Part shown: positions 50,733 through 61,206 of the stretch, piece by piece | Numbering within the stretch: the stretch's first letter is position 1 | Layout: each line of letters starts with the position of its first letter | Assembly: GCA_046726235.1 (NCBI GenBank) | Contig: JBKPAD010000010.1 | Coordinates: 496,001 to 560,000 of the forward strand | Length of the DNA: 64,000 nucleotides | Direction of reading: 5' to 3' | Origin: Nitricoxidireducens sp046726235 | Lineage (GTDB): Bacteria > Pseudomonadota > Gammaproteobacteria > Burkholderiales > Rhodocyclaceae | Made by a program: the position numbers and the translations under genes | The notes under the pieces: model-generated | Database searches by the model: none | What the model was told of the DNA's origin: nothing | What the model saw: only the letters and a program-made list of their open reading frames with translations

Positions 50733-51751
50733 GCGCAGCCTTCAATTCTCCTTACTTCCGCCAGCCCGCCAGCGTGCGCAGCGTCATGCTGCGCGTGCTC
50801 GTCGCCCTGCTGCCGGGCATCGCCGCCTACGTCTGGTTCTTCGGCGCCGGCATCCTGGTGCAGATCGCGCTGGCATCCGTCGCCGCCGTCGCCGGCGAGG
50901 CGGCGATCCTGTCGCTGCGCGAAAAGCCGGTCTGGCTGTTCGTCTCCGACGGCAGCGCGCTGGTGACCGGATGGCTGCTCGCGCTGTCGCTGCCGCCGAT
51001 CGCGCCCTGGTGGATGGTCGTCGTCGCGACGCTGTTCGCGGTCGTCGTCGTCAAGCACCTCTACGGCGGGCTCGGCCAGAACGTATTCAACCCGGCGATG
51101 GCGGCCTTCGCGCTGATGATCGTCGCCTATCCGCAACTGATGTCGCAGTGGCCCGCGCCCGGCCTCGGCATGGAATTCTCGACGCAACTGAAGCTGATCT
51201 TCGGCGGCGAACGCGTGCTCGACGCCATCACGCAAGCCACCGCGCTCGACAGCCTACGCACCGGCCTGCATAGCGGCGGCGCCGTCGCCGGCGTCCTCGG
51301 CAGCAATCCTGCGTTCGGCGTCTTCGGCGGCCGCGGCTTCGAGTGGATCGCCGCCGGCTACCTCGTCGGCGGCCTCTGGCTGATCCAGCAGCGCATCATC
51401 ACCTGGCACATCCCGGTCGGCTTCATCGTGACGCTGGCGCTCACGGCCGGCCTGTTCAACCTGATCTCGCCCGACCGCTACGCCGGCGCGCTGTTCCACC
51501 TGTTCGCGGGCGGCGCCATGCTCGGCGCCTTCTTCATCGCCACCGACCCGGTCTCGGGCGCGACCACGCCGAAGGGCAAGCTGATGTTTGCCGCAGGCAT
51601 TGCCATCATCGACTGGGTGATCCGCACCTTCGGCGCCTATCCGGACGGCGTCGCCTTCGCCACCATCCTGATGAACATCGCCGCGCCGCTGATCGACCTC
51701 AAGACGCAGCCGCCGGTGTTCGGCCACAAGAACGACGGAGCGCGCCGATGA
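50729..51751 (+). CDS. rnfD: Electron transport complex subunit RnfD/RsxD
   Basis: A 340-residue membrane subunit related to NqrB, with about nine to ten helices. The covalent FMN site is expected at the Thr of SGATTPKG. NVFNPAMAAFALMIVAYP is also conserved. It overlaps rnfC and rnfG by 4 bases on each side, so translation is coupled. Confidence 0.94.
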   Translation: MSAAFNSPYFRQPASVRSVMLRVLVALLPGIAAYVWFFGAGILVQIALASVAAVAGEAAILSLREKPVWLFVSDGSALVTGWLLALSLPPIAPWWMVVVATLFAVVVVKHLYGGLGQNVFNPAMAAFALMIVAYPQLMSQWPAPGLGMEFSTQLKLIFGGERVLDAITQATALDSLRTGLHSGGAVAGVLGSNPAFGVFGGRGFEWIAAGYLVGGLWLIQQRIITWHIPVGFIVTLALTAGLFNLISPDRYAGALFHLFAGGAMLGAFFIATDPVSGATTPKGKLMFAAGIAIIDWVIRTFGAYPDGVAFATILMNIAAPLIDLKTQPPVFGHKNDGARR

Positions 51752-52425
51752 GCGCCGAAGAAACGCCGCTGCCGCCGCCCAACACCGTGCGCGTGTCGTT
51801 CGGTACAGCGCTCGTGCTGCTCGTCTTCACGCTGGTGTTCACCGCGCTGATGGCGGCCACCTACAAGCTGACCAAGCCGGCGATCGATGCCAGCAACGAA
51901 CAGGCGAAGATGGAGCTGATCGGCGCCGTGCTGTCGCCGGCCGAATACGACAACGACCTGCTGCGCGACACGATCGAACTGCCGCCGACGCCCGCGCTCG
52001 GCACCCAGGCGCCTTCGCGCGTCTATCGCGCCCGGCGCGGCACCAGCCCGGCGGCGCTGATCATCGAGGCGGTGGCGCCCGACGGCTACAGCGGCCGCAT
52101 CGACCTGCTGATCGCCGTGCGCGCCAACGGCGAACTCGCCGCCGTGCGCGTCACCTACCACCGCGAAACGCCGGGGCTCGGCGACTACATCGAGCCGAAG
52201 AAGGACAAGAACAAGGCCAACCCCTGGATCAAGCAGTTCGACGACACCGGCTTCGACAAGATTCCGCTCGATCAGTGGAAGGTAAAGAAGGACGGCGGCC
52301 GCTTCGAAGCCAGGACCGGCGCCACAATCTCGGCGCGCGCCGTCACCAATACCGTCGGCCGTGCGCTGCAATACGCGGCCGACAACCGCGACCGCCTCTT
52401 CGCCGTGACGGAGACCACGCCATGA
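51748..52425 (+). CDS. rnfG: Electron transport complex subunit RnfG/RsxG
   Basis: A 225-residue subunit with one N-terminal membrane helix (FGTALVLLVFTLVFTALMAA) and a periplasmic FMN-binding domain. RVTYHRETPGLGDYIEPKK is conserved and TGATISARAVT near residue 190 is the covalent flavin motif (usually SGAT; the first residue here is Thr). It is related to NqrC. The gene overlaps rnfD and rnfE by 4 bases. Confidence 0.94.
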   Translation: MSAEETPLPPPNTVRVSFGTALVLLVFTLVFTALMAATYKLTKPAIDASNEQAKMELIGAVLSPAEYDNDLLRDTIELPPTPALGTQAPSRVYRARRGTSPAALIIEAVAPDGYSGRIDLLIAVRANGELAAVRVTYHRETPGLGDYIEPKKDKNKANPWIKQFDDTGFDKIPLDQWKVKKDGGRFEARTGATISARAVTNTVGRALQYAADNRDRLFAVTETTP

Positions 52426-53101
52426 GCCAGTACGCCGACATCGTCCGCAACGGCCTCTGGAAACAGAACGCCGGCATCGTCCAGCTGCTCGGCCTCTGCC
52501 CGCTGCTGGCGATGAGCAACAGCGTCGTCAACGCCGCCGGCCTCGGCTTGGCGACGGTGCTGGTGATGATCGTCTCCAGCTTCGCCGTCTCGGCGCTGCG
52601 CAGCTTCATCCCCTATGAAATCCGCATCCCGGTGTTCATCCTGATCATCGCCGCGCTGGTGACGGTCGTCGACTTCGCCATGAACGCCTGGATGCGCGAC
52701 CTCTACATCGTGCTCGGCATCTTCATCCCGCTGATCGTCACCAACTGCATCGTGCTGGCGCGCGTCGAGGCGTTCGGCGCCAAGAACGAAGCGATCGCCT
52801 CGGCGATCGACGGCGCTGCCATGGGGCTCGGCCTGACGGCCGTGCTCGTCGTGCTCGGTGCGGTCCGCGAACTCCTGGGCCAGGGCACGCTCTTCGGTGG
52901 CATCGAAATGGTGTTCCCAAGCCTGCACGGCTGGCAGGTACTGCCCGAAGACTATCCGGGCTTCCTAGTCGCCATCCTGCCGCCCGGCGCCTTCTTCGCC
53001 CTCGCCCTGCTCATCGCCGGCCGCAACTGGATCGACGCCCGCGCCGCCCGGCGCGCCCGCAGCACGCCGCCGCCCAGCGCGGCGGTCCAGACCGACGCCG
53101 C

Positions 53102-53105
<4 letters not shown>
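52422..53105 (+). CDS. rnfE: Electron transport complex subunit RnfE/RsxE
   Basis: A 227-residue membrane subunit paralogous to RnfA, with six helices and the matching cysteines in QLLGLCPLLAMS and IVTNCIVLAR. The N-terminus NGLWKQNAGIVQ is conserved. It ends the operon; its stop overlaps the converging hybrid kinase stop by 4 bases. In gammaproteobacteria nth normally follows, and here nth lies beyond the kinase. Confidence 0.94.
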
Positions 53106-54943
<1,838 letters not shown>

Positions 54944-55020
54944 TTCGTGACGTATTCATTCCGCCATAGCGGAGACCGTCGGATCATACCCAATTGCAGC
55001 GGCGACGCCCATGCCGCTGC

Positions 55021-55026
55021 TAAACT
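55021..55026 (+). promoter_or_regulatory. -10 element of nth, likely leaderless
   Basis: TAAACT ends 7 bases before the nth ATG. TTGCAG at 54994-54999 lies 21 bases upstream, too far for a standard -35. There is no ribosome site. Confidence 0.3.
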
Positions 55027-55033
55027 CGCGCCC

Positions 55034-55675
55034 ATGACGCCGAAGAAGATTCACGCGCTGTTCGACCGCCTGCGCGCAGCCAATCCGCATCCCGTCACCG
55101 AACTCGAATTCGGCTCCCCGTTCCAGCTGCTCGTCGCCGTGGTGCTCTCGGCGCAGGCGACCGACAAGAGCGTGAATCTCGCCACGCGCGCGCTGTTCGC
55201 GACGGCGCCGACGCCGCAGGCGATGGCTGCGCTCGGCGCCGACGGCATCGAGCCGTACGTCCGCACCATCGGCCTCTACAAGACGAAGGCGAAGAACGTC
55301 GCCGCGCTCGCGCAACTGCTGGTCGAGCGCCACGGCGGCGAAGTGCCGCGCGACCGCGACGCGCTGGTGGCGCTGCCCGGCGTCGGCCGCAAGACGGCGA
55401 ACGTCGTGCTCAACGTCGTCTGGGGCGAGCCGACGATGCCGGTCGACACGCATGTCTTCCGCGTCGCCAACCGCACGGGGCTCGCGCCCGGCAAGGACGT
55501 GCTGGCGGTCGAGGAAGAGCTGCTCAAGGCGGTGCCGGCGGAGTTCGGCGCCCACGCGCACCACTGGCTGATCCTGCACGGCCGCTACGTCTGCAAGGCG
55601 CGCGTGCCGGAATGCCCGCGCTGCGTCATCAACGATCTCTGCGAATACAAGGACAAGACCCGTGTTCAACCCTAG
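55034..55675 (+). CDS. nth: Endonuclease III
   Basis: A 213-residue base-excision glycosylase/AP lyase for oxidised pyrimidines. Landmarks: VLSAQATDKSVN, helix-hairpin-helix LPGVGRKTANVVL with the catalytic Lys, the catalytic Asp in VDTHVFRVANR, and the C-terminal iron-sulfur loop C-X6-C-X2-C-X5-C (CKARVPECPRCVINDLC). The length equals E. coli Nth (211). It is separated from rnfE only by the hybrid kinase. Its end overlaps the DUF1841 start. Confidence 0.95.
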   Translation: MTPKKIHALFDRLRAANPHPVTELEFGSPFQLLVAVVLSAQATDKSVNLATRALFATAPTPQAMAALGADGIEPYVRTIGLYKTKAKNVAALAQLLVERHGGEVPRDRDALVALPGVGRKTANVVLNVVWGEPTMPVDTHVFRVANRTGLAPGKDVLAVEEELLKAVPAEFGAHAHHWLILHGRYVCKARVPECPRCVINDLCEYKDKTRVQP

Positions 55676-56087
55676 CCGCGACGAGGCGCGCCGCTTCCTC
55701 GCCGACGCCTGGCGCAAGCGCTGCGAGAGCCTGCCGGCGACGCCGCTCGAAACCATGGCCGCCGACATCGTCGCCCTGCATCCGGAATACCACGCGCTGC
55801 TGTCCGGCGACGGCGCGGCGCTGGCGCGCGACTGGACGCCCGAGGACGGCGAGACCAATCCCTTCCTGCATCTCTCGCTGCACCTGGCCGTCGCCGAGCA
55901 GTTGCAGATCGACCAGCCGCCCGGCATCAAGGCCGCCTTCGCGGCGCTCGCCAACAAGCACAGCGAGGCGCACGCGGCACTGCACGACGTGCTCGAATGC
56001 CTGGGCGAAACCATCTGGCGCGCCCAGCGCGACAAGGCACCGCCCGACGGCGCCGCCTACCTCGAATGCCTGAAGCGACGCCTGTGA
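55662..56087 (+). CDS. DUF1841 family protein
   Basis: A 141-residue protein of an uncharacterised family frequent in betaproteobacteria. The N-terminus MFNPSRDEARRFLADAWRK and the LHLSLHLAVAEQLQIDQPPGI block, with His pairs, are recognisable. It starts with GTG, inside the last codons of nth, so it is translationally coupled to it. A role in DNA repair is only suggested by position. Confidence 0.83.
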   Translation: MFNPSRDEARRFLADAWRKRCESLPATPLETMAADIVALHPEYHALLSGDGAALARDWTPEDGETNPFLHLSLHLAVAEQLQIDQPPGIKAAFAALANKHSEAHAALHDVLECLGETIWRAQRDKAPPDGAAYLECLKRRL

Positions 56088-56695
56088 GCGGTTCGATCGA
56101 CACCGTCGTGTTCGACCTCGGCGGCGTGCTGGTCGACTGGAATCCGCATCACCTCTATCGGAACCTGATTCCCGACGAAGCCGAGCGCAGCCGCTTCCTC
56201 GCCGAGGTCTGCCCGCAACACTGGAACGAACTGCAGGATGCCGGCCGCCCCGTCGCCGAGGCCACCGCGGAACGCGTCGCGCTGTTTCCCGAACATGCCG
56301 AGCTCATCGCCGCCTATTACGGCCGTTGGGAGGAGATGCTCGCCGGCGCCTTCGAAGAGACCGTCTCCGTTCTCGAGGCGCTGCACGAACGCGACATTCC
56401 GCTCTACGCGCTGACCAACTGGTCGGCCGAGCTGTTCCCGATTGCGCGCCGCCGCTTCGCGTTCCTGCGGCTGTTCCGCGGCATCGTCGTCTCGGGCGAA
56501 GAGAAGCTGATCAAGCCCGACGCCGCGATCTTCGAACTGCTCTGCCGCCGCCACGGGCTGGCGCCGGAACGCTGCGCCTTCATCGACGACAACCCGGCGA
56601 ACGTGGCGACGGCTCGCGCCCTCGGCTTCGTGGCGCACGGCTATGCGAGCGCTGCCGGGCTGCGTGCCTGGCTCGGCGAACTCGGCCTGCTCTGA
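56084..56695 (+). CDS. HAD superfamily hydrolase (HAD-IA)
   Basis: A 203-residue phosphatase-like protein: motif I VFDLGGVLVDWN (first Asp is the nucleophile; the second acidic position is replaced by Gly), motif II LTNWS, motif III Lys in KLIKPD and motif IV FIDDNPANV. The missing acid/base Asp in motif I (DLGG rather than DxD) is typical of HAD-IA-like proteins of the YihX group, so phosphatase activity on sugar phosphates remains possible. The GTG start overlaps the DUF1841 stop. Confidence 0.85.
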   Translation: MSGSIDTVVFDLGGVLVDWNPHHLYRNLIPDEAERSRFLAEVCPQHWNELQDAGRPVAEATAERVALFPEHAELIAAYYGRWEEMLAGAFEETVSVLEALHERDIPLYALTNWSAELFPIARRRFAFLRLFRGIVVSGEEKLIKPDAAIFELLCRRHGLAPERCAFIDDNPANVATARALGFVAHGYASAAGLRAWLGELGLL

Positions 56696-56806
56696 CATGA
56701 CCGCGCCCTTGCCCACGCGTCTTCGCACGTCTAGGTACCTGCTGCTCGACGCCTAAAAACCGCTTTCAGGCAATGGGCATAAGCGGATAGACTAGGCGCA
56801 TCACCT

Positions 56807-57610
56807 GTGGATGCCATGCGAATGAGTCCCCTCGCCCTCGGGTTCATTGCCCTGATCCTCGCCACCCAGCCCGCCTGGGCACTGGAAAGCCGTCTCGAAC
56901 GCATCATCGCGGCCGGCCGCCTCCAGGTCTGCATCTGGCCCGACTACTACGGCATCTCCTGGCGCGACCCCAAGACGCAAGCCCTCGCCGGCATCGATGT
57001 CGACCTGGCGCACGAACTGGCGAAGGATCTTCGCGTCAAGCCGGAATTCGTCGACAGCTCGTTCGCTCAGCTGATCGACGACCTCACGCAGGACCGCTGC
57101 GACATCGCCATGTTCGCCGTCGGCATCACGCCGCAGCGCCAGGAGCGCCTGCGCTTCACGCGGCCGCACCTGGCGAGCGATATCTACGCCATCACCACCA
57201 AGTCGAACCGGCGCATCCGCAACTGGGACGACATCGACCGCCCCGGGGTCGTCGTCGTCGTCGCCAAGGGAACGCTGCACGAGCCGGTGATGCGCGCGCG
57301 CCTGCGCCGCGCCACGCTGCTCGTCACGGCGACCACGCAGGGACGCGAGCAGGAAGTCGAGTCGGGCCGCGCCGACGTCTTCATGACGGATTATCCGTTC
57401 AGCCGCCGCATGCTCGAGACCACGGACTGGGCGCGCCTCGTCGCGCCGCCCGAGACCTGGCACATCACGCCGTACGCCTACGCCGTCAAGCCCGGCGACG
57501 ACCGCTGGTACGCGCGCATCGAGCGCTTCATGAGCGACGTCAAGCGCGACGGCCGCCTCGCCGCCGCCGCCCGCCGCCACAAGCTCGACCCGATCCTGGT
57601 GAAGGACTGA
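56807..57610 (+). CDS. Periplasmic amino-acid-type substrate-binding protein (solo)
   Basis: A 267-residue exported family 3 solute-binding protein: signal peptide to about residue 26 (PAWA), then RIIAAGRLQVCIWPDYYGIS, GIDVDLAHELAKDL, MFAVGITPQRQERLRFTRPH and GRADVFMTDYPFS. No permease or ATPase gene is nearby. Instead, its stop overlaps the next gene's ATG (TGATG), a membrane GGDEF-EAL protein. It is therefore likely to feed a ligand signal to c-di-GMP metabolism rather than take part in transport. The ligand is unknown. Confidence 0.85.
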   Translation: MDAMRMSPLALGFIALILATQPAWALESRLERIIAAGRLQVCIWPDYYGISWRDPKTQALAGIDVDLAHELAKDLRVKPEFVDSSFAQLIDDLTQDRCDIAMFAVGITPQRQERLRFTRPHLASDIYAITTKSNRRIRNWDDIDRPGVVVVVAKGTLHEPVMRARLRRATLLVTATTQGREQEVESGRADVFMTDYPFSRRMLETTDWARLVAPPETWHITPYAYAVKPGDDRWYARIERFMSDVKRDGRLAAAARRHKLDPILVKD

Positions 57611-60255
57611 TGCTCGACTTCCGCCACGCGCGCTCGCGCCGGCTGTACCTGGGACTGGTCGCCGCCCTGTCCGCGGTGGTCGTCGCCGCCACGGCCTACA
57701 CCCTCGCGCGCCTGCGCAGCGAAGACCTCGACCACGGCCAGCGCATCGCGGCCCTGCAGGCGCGCGCGATCGAGGACTACCTGACCCAGAGCTTCCACAA
57801 CATCGACCTGACGCTGCAGAACGCGCTCGAGGCGAACGACGCCCGCGAGCCTGAGCGTGCCGGCCGCAACTTCGCCGCCGCCGTGCGCCTGGCGCCCTAC
57901 CTGCGCTCGATCTCCCTGCTCGACGACAGCCGGCGCATCGTCGCCAGCTCGAATCCGCGCAACGTCGGCACGCAGGTCGCCCTCGGCGACTTCCTGCCGC
58001 CGGCGGCCCCACCGGCCGAGCTGCTGCGCATCGGTCCGCCCTGGCTGGGCCGCGACTTCGACGAGGGCCGGCCGACGACGCCCGAGCAACCCGCCTCCGG
58101 AGATGCGCTGACCTTCCTGCCGATCGTGCGCTCGGTCGTCTTCGGCGGTCGCCCGGCGCAGCTGCTGGCGACCATCAATCCCGACTACTTCCTCGGCTAC
58201 CTCGGCCAACTGGAGAAGGCCCGCGGCAGCGCCGTGCGCGTGCTGCGCTACGACGGCACGCTGCTGTTCTCCACGCGCGAGGAAGACACGCCGGGAATGC
58301 GTGCGACGGGCGCGCAGGCGGGCCAGGGGATCGACCCGGCCGCCATGCCGGAGGAACCGGACGGCATCGCCGCGCACCGCGCTTCGCGGCGCTTTCCCTT
58401 CGTGGTCCTCAGCCACTACAGCCGCGACGCCGCGCTCGAGGAGTGGCGCGACGAAGTCAAGCTGATGAGCAGCATCGTCGCGCTCTCGCTCGGCACCGTG
58501 CTCGCGCTGGCGATCCTGTTCTACCGCCGCCTGCGCCGCGCCGCCGATGCGCAAGCCGATGCCGACCGCCACCTGCGCCTCGCAGCGCGCGTCTTCGAGG
58601 CCAGCGCCGAAGGCATCCTTGTCGCCAACGCCGACCGCACCATCGCTTCGGTCAACCCGGCCTTCACCGAAATCACCGGCTACAGCACCACGGACGTCGT
58701 CGGCCGCAACCCGCGCATGCTCGCTTCCGGCCAGCACGACCATGCCTTCTACGAGCGCATGTGGCGCACCATCGAATCCGTCGGCCTGTGGCAGGGTGAG
58801 ATCATCAACCGGCGCAAGAACGGCGTCACCTATCCCGAGTGGCTGACCATCACGCGCGTGCTCGATGAGACCGGCGCCGTCACGCACTATGTCGGCGTGT
58901 TCTCGGACATCACCGAACGCAAGGCCAGCGAGTCGCGCGTGCGCTACCTGTCCGAGCACGACTTCCTGACCGGGTTGCCCAACCGCTTCCTGTTCCAAGA
59001 CCGCGTCAGCCAGGCGATCGTCCACTGCGTGCGCCACGGCGGACGGCTCGCGATCCTGTTTCTCGACCTCGACCGCTTCAAGCCCGTCAACGACAAGTTC
59101 GGCCACGAGGCCGGCGACCGCCTGCTCAAGGAGGTCGCCGAGCGCCTGCGCGGCTGCGTGCGCGCGGCGGACACCGTCTGCCGCCAGGGCGGCGACGAGT
59201 TCGTCATCCTCGTCGAGGCGATCGACCATGCCGAGGACGCCGCGCAGGTCGCCGAGAAGGTGATCGCGCGCGTCGCCGAGCCCTACGACATCGACGGCAA
59301 CCAGGCGACCGTGTCCGCCTCGATCGGCATCGCGCTCTACCCCGAAGACGGCCGCGACATGCAGACCCTGATCCGCGCCGCCGACACCGCGATGTACCAG
59401 GCCAAGGAGCACGGCCGCAACACCTATCGCTACGTCACGCGCTCGCTGAACACCGGCTACAGCGAACGCCTGGCGATCGAGCAGGCGATGCGCCGCGCGC
59501 TCAGCCTCGGCGAACTGGAACTCCACTACCAGCCGATCGTCGCCATGAGCAACGAAAGCGTGATCGGCGCCGAAGCGCTGCTGCGCTGGACGCATCCGCA
59601 GATGGGACCGATGTCGCCGCTGCGCTTCATCCCCGTCGCCGAGGAGTCGAGCCTGATCGTTGCGCTCGGCGAGTGGGTGCTGCGCGAGGCCTGCCGCCAG
59701 ATCCAGCGCTGGGACAAGGCCGGCGTGCCGCCGCTGACGATCTCCGTCAACGTCTCCAAGCTCCAGTTCGCCGCGCCCGACTTCGTCGCCAGCGTGCAGC
59801 GCATCCTCGAGGAGGCCGGACTGCCCGGCAGCCGCCTCGAGTTCGACGTCACCGAGCAGGTGCTGCTCGAACCGCCCGAGCAGCAGAACAAGGCCGTCGA
59901 ACGGCTGCGCGCCCTCGGCATCCGCCTCGCGGTGGACGACTTCGGCATCCGCCACGCCTCGCTCTCCTGCCTGCACCGGCTGCCGGTCGACAAGCTGAAG
60001 ATCGACCGCTCTCTGGTGCGCGACGTGCTGCTCGACGACAGCGACGCCATGCAGGCGACGACCATCGTGCGCATGGCGCATTCGATTGGCGTGCGCGTGC
60101 TGGCCGAAGGCATCGAGACTCAGGAAACCTGGGACTTCTTCCGCGCCCTCGGTTGCGATGAAGCGCAGGGGTTCCACCACAGCCATCCGCTGCCGGCGCG
60201 CGACCTCGTCGCGCTGCTCAAGCGCCAGCGCGGCCGCCTGCGGAGGATCGCATGA
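57610..60255 (+). CDS. Membrane PAS-GGDEF-EAL c-di-GMP protein with periplasmic sensor
   Basis: An 881-residue protein. A first helix (12-32) and second helix (about 283-303) bracket a periplasmic Cache-like domain. Then come a PAS domain (320-435), GGDEF with intact GGDEF (near 528) and an EAL domain with GAEALLRW. In the EAL active site the loop normally reading DDFGTGYSSL is DDFGIRHASL: the catalytic Asp pair remains, but the glycine/threonine turn is changed, which may weaken the phosphodiesterase. The binding protein encoded upstream is a natural partner for the periplasmic domain. Confidence 0.92.
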   Translation: MLDFRHARSRRLYLGLVAALSAVVVAATAYTLARLRSEDLDHGQRIAALQARAIEDYLTQSFHNIDLTLQNALEANDAREPERAGRNFAAAVRLAPYLRSISLLDDSRRIVASSNPRNVGTQVALGDFLPPAAPPAELLRIGPPWLGRDFDEGRPTTPEQPASGDALTFLPIVRSVVFGGRPAQLLATINPDYFLGYLGQLEKARGSAVRVLRYDGTLLFSTREEDTPGMRATGAQAGQGIDPAAMPEEPDGIAAHRASRRFPFVVLSHYSRDAALEEWRDEVKLMSSIVALSLGTVLALAILFYRRLRRAADAQADADRHLRLAARVFEASAEGILVANADRTIASVNPAFTEITGYSTTDVVGRNPRMLASGQHDHAFYERMWRTIESVGLWQGEIINRRKNGVTYPEWLTITRVLDETGAVTHYVGVFSDITERKASESRVRYLSEHDFLTGLPNRFLFQDRVSQAIVHCVRHGGRLAILFLDLDRFKPVNDKFGHEAGDRLLKEVAERLRGCVRAADTVCRQGGDEFVILVEAIDHAEDAAQVAEKVIARVAEPYDIDGNQATVSASIGIALYPEDGRDMQTLIRAADTAMYQAKEHGRNTYRYVTRSLNTGYSERLAIEQAMRRALSLGELELHYQPIVAMSNESVIGAEALLRWTHPQMGPMSPLRFIPVAEESSLIVALGEWVLREACRQIQRWDKAGVPPLTISVNVSKLQFAAPDFVASVQRILEEAGLPGSRLEFDVTEQVLLEPPEQQNKAVERLRALGIRLAVDDFGIRHASLSCLHRLPVDKLKIDRSLVRDVLLDDSDAMQATTIVRMAHSIGVRVLAEGIETQETWDFFRALGCDEAQGFHHSHPLPARDLVALLKRQRGRLRRIA

Positions 60256-60884
60256 TCTCGCGCCGCCGTCTGCTGCAGGCCCTCGCCGCCGCCGGCGTCG
60301 CCGGCGCACTGCGCGAAGTGCTCGCCGCCGGCGCGCCGCAGGGCATGCGCAGCGTGCGCGGTGCCGTGACGATCAACGGCCGTGCCGCAAGCGTCGGCCA
60401 AGCCGTCGCGCCGGGCGATGCGATCGTCGTCGCGCCCGACGCCGAGGCGATCTACGTCGTCGGCGACAACGCCTTCCTGCAGCGCGGCGGATCGCACGTG
60501 GTCTTCGGCGCCGATGCCGCACGCGACTTCATGCGCGTCGTCACGGGCCGCATCCTCTCGGTGTTCGGTCGCGGCGAAAAGCGCATCGTCATCAGCACGG
60601 CGACGATCGGCATCCGCGGCACCGCCTGCTACATCGAGGACGAAGGCCGGCGCAGCTACTTCTGCCTCTGCTACGGCGAAGCCGAGATCGTGCCGAGCGC
60701 CGCGCCGCACGAGCGCGAACTGATCCGCACCCGCCATCACGACCACCCGATCTACATCCACGCCGACGCCAGCATGCCAACATCGATGGTTCCCGCCGAG
60801 GTCGTCAATCACACCGACGCCGAGTTGCGGATGCTGGAAGCCCTTGTTGGCCGGGTGCCGCCGTTTGGGGACGACGGTTACTGA
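60252..60884 (+). CDS. FecR-domain protein with twin-arginine-like signal
   Basis: A 210-residue exported protein. The N-terminus has an Arg-rich signal (SRRRLLQALAAAGVAGAL) resembling a Tat signal, and a FecR-type beta domain follows (GMRSVRGAVTINGRAA, TATIGIRGTACYIE). Such FecR domains occur in surface or periplasmic proteins, not only in sigma regulators. Two cysteines (CLCY) follow. The ATG overlaps the GGDEF-EAL stop by 4 bases, so the three genes are one unit. No sigma factor is adjacent. Confidence 0.8.
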   Translation: MISRRRLLQALAAAGVAGALREVLAAGAPQGMRSVRGAVTINGRAASVGQAVAPGDAIVVAPDAEAIYVVGDNAFLQRGGSHVVFGADAARDFMRVVTGRILSVFGRGEKRIVISTATIGIRGTACYIEDEGRRSYFCLCYGEAEIVPSAAPHERELIRTRHHDHPIYIHADASMPTSMVPAEVVNHTDAELRMLEALVGRVPPFGDDGY

Positions 60885-60896
60885 TTCTTGACTTCT

Positions 60897-61059
60897 CTTG
60901 GCGGGGAGATGTCTGCGCGCCAAGGAGGGCGGGTATCCGCCTCCCTCCGTGCCCCCCGGACCGGGCTTAACGCCCGCTCCTCCTCCTTTACCTACGGGAG
61001 GCGGACACCCGCCCTCCTTGTGGATACGCCGGTGGTGTCGAGCCGAAAAAGAGGCAGGG
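60897..61059 (-). repeat. Structured palindromic intergenic element, copy 2
   Basis: The same element as at 2304-2456, in the opposite orientation. The outer arms (60921-60944 and 60997-61020) pair over 24 bp with one G-U in minus-strand RNA. The conserved core CTCCTCCTTTACCTAC (60980-60995; the reverse complement of copy 1's core), an inner hairpin CGGGC-GTTAA-GCCCG on the minus strand and the 3' core (60946-60960) follow. The 5' box GCGTATCC and CCTGCCTCTTTTT is on its far side (61020-61059). A terminal hairpin CTTGGCG/CGCCAAG lies at 60897-60924. Compared with copy 1, one arm pair changed from A-T to C-G with pairing kept. Confidence 0.85.
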
Positions 61060-61074
61060 TGCTACCGCTCGGGA

Positions 61075-61165
61075 CGTCGGGGGTGCTGCTGCGCGCAGGT
61101 AAAGAAGGAGGAGCGGGCGTCAGCCCGATCCGGGTGACACGGAGCGCAGCAGCACCCCCGGCGGC
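61075..61165 (+). repeat. Structured palindromic intergenic element, copy 3
   Basis: Head to head with copy 2. Outer arms CGGGGGTGCTGCTGCGC (61078-61094) and its exact complement (61144-61160) have a sequence unrelated to the other copies but pair perfectly, with a further G-U and two pairs below. The cores match: GCAGGTAAAGAAGGAGGAG (61095-61113) and ATCCGGGTGACACGGA (61128-61143), around inner hairpin CGGGC-GTCA-GCCCG. It lacks the longer 5' box of copies 1 and 2. Confidence 0.83.
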
Positions 61166-61206
61166 CCGAGCCAACCCACCTCAAGACCGGAACGGCTTTT
61201 CCGAAG

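Noticed and set aside
57478..60309. A 943-codon open frame antisense to the GGDEF-EAL gene
   Set aside because: Its translation is Arg/Ala/Asp-rich without any domain, as expected from the complementary strand of a GC-rich gene with strong third-position bias; the sense strand has clear GGDEF and EAL motifs.
60885..61206. CRISPR array or integron attC sites
   Set aside because: The repeats are inverted, only three in number, not evenly spaced with unique spacers, and no cas or integrase gene is nearby.
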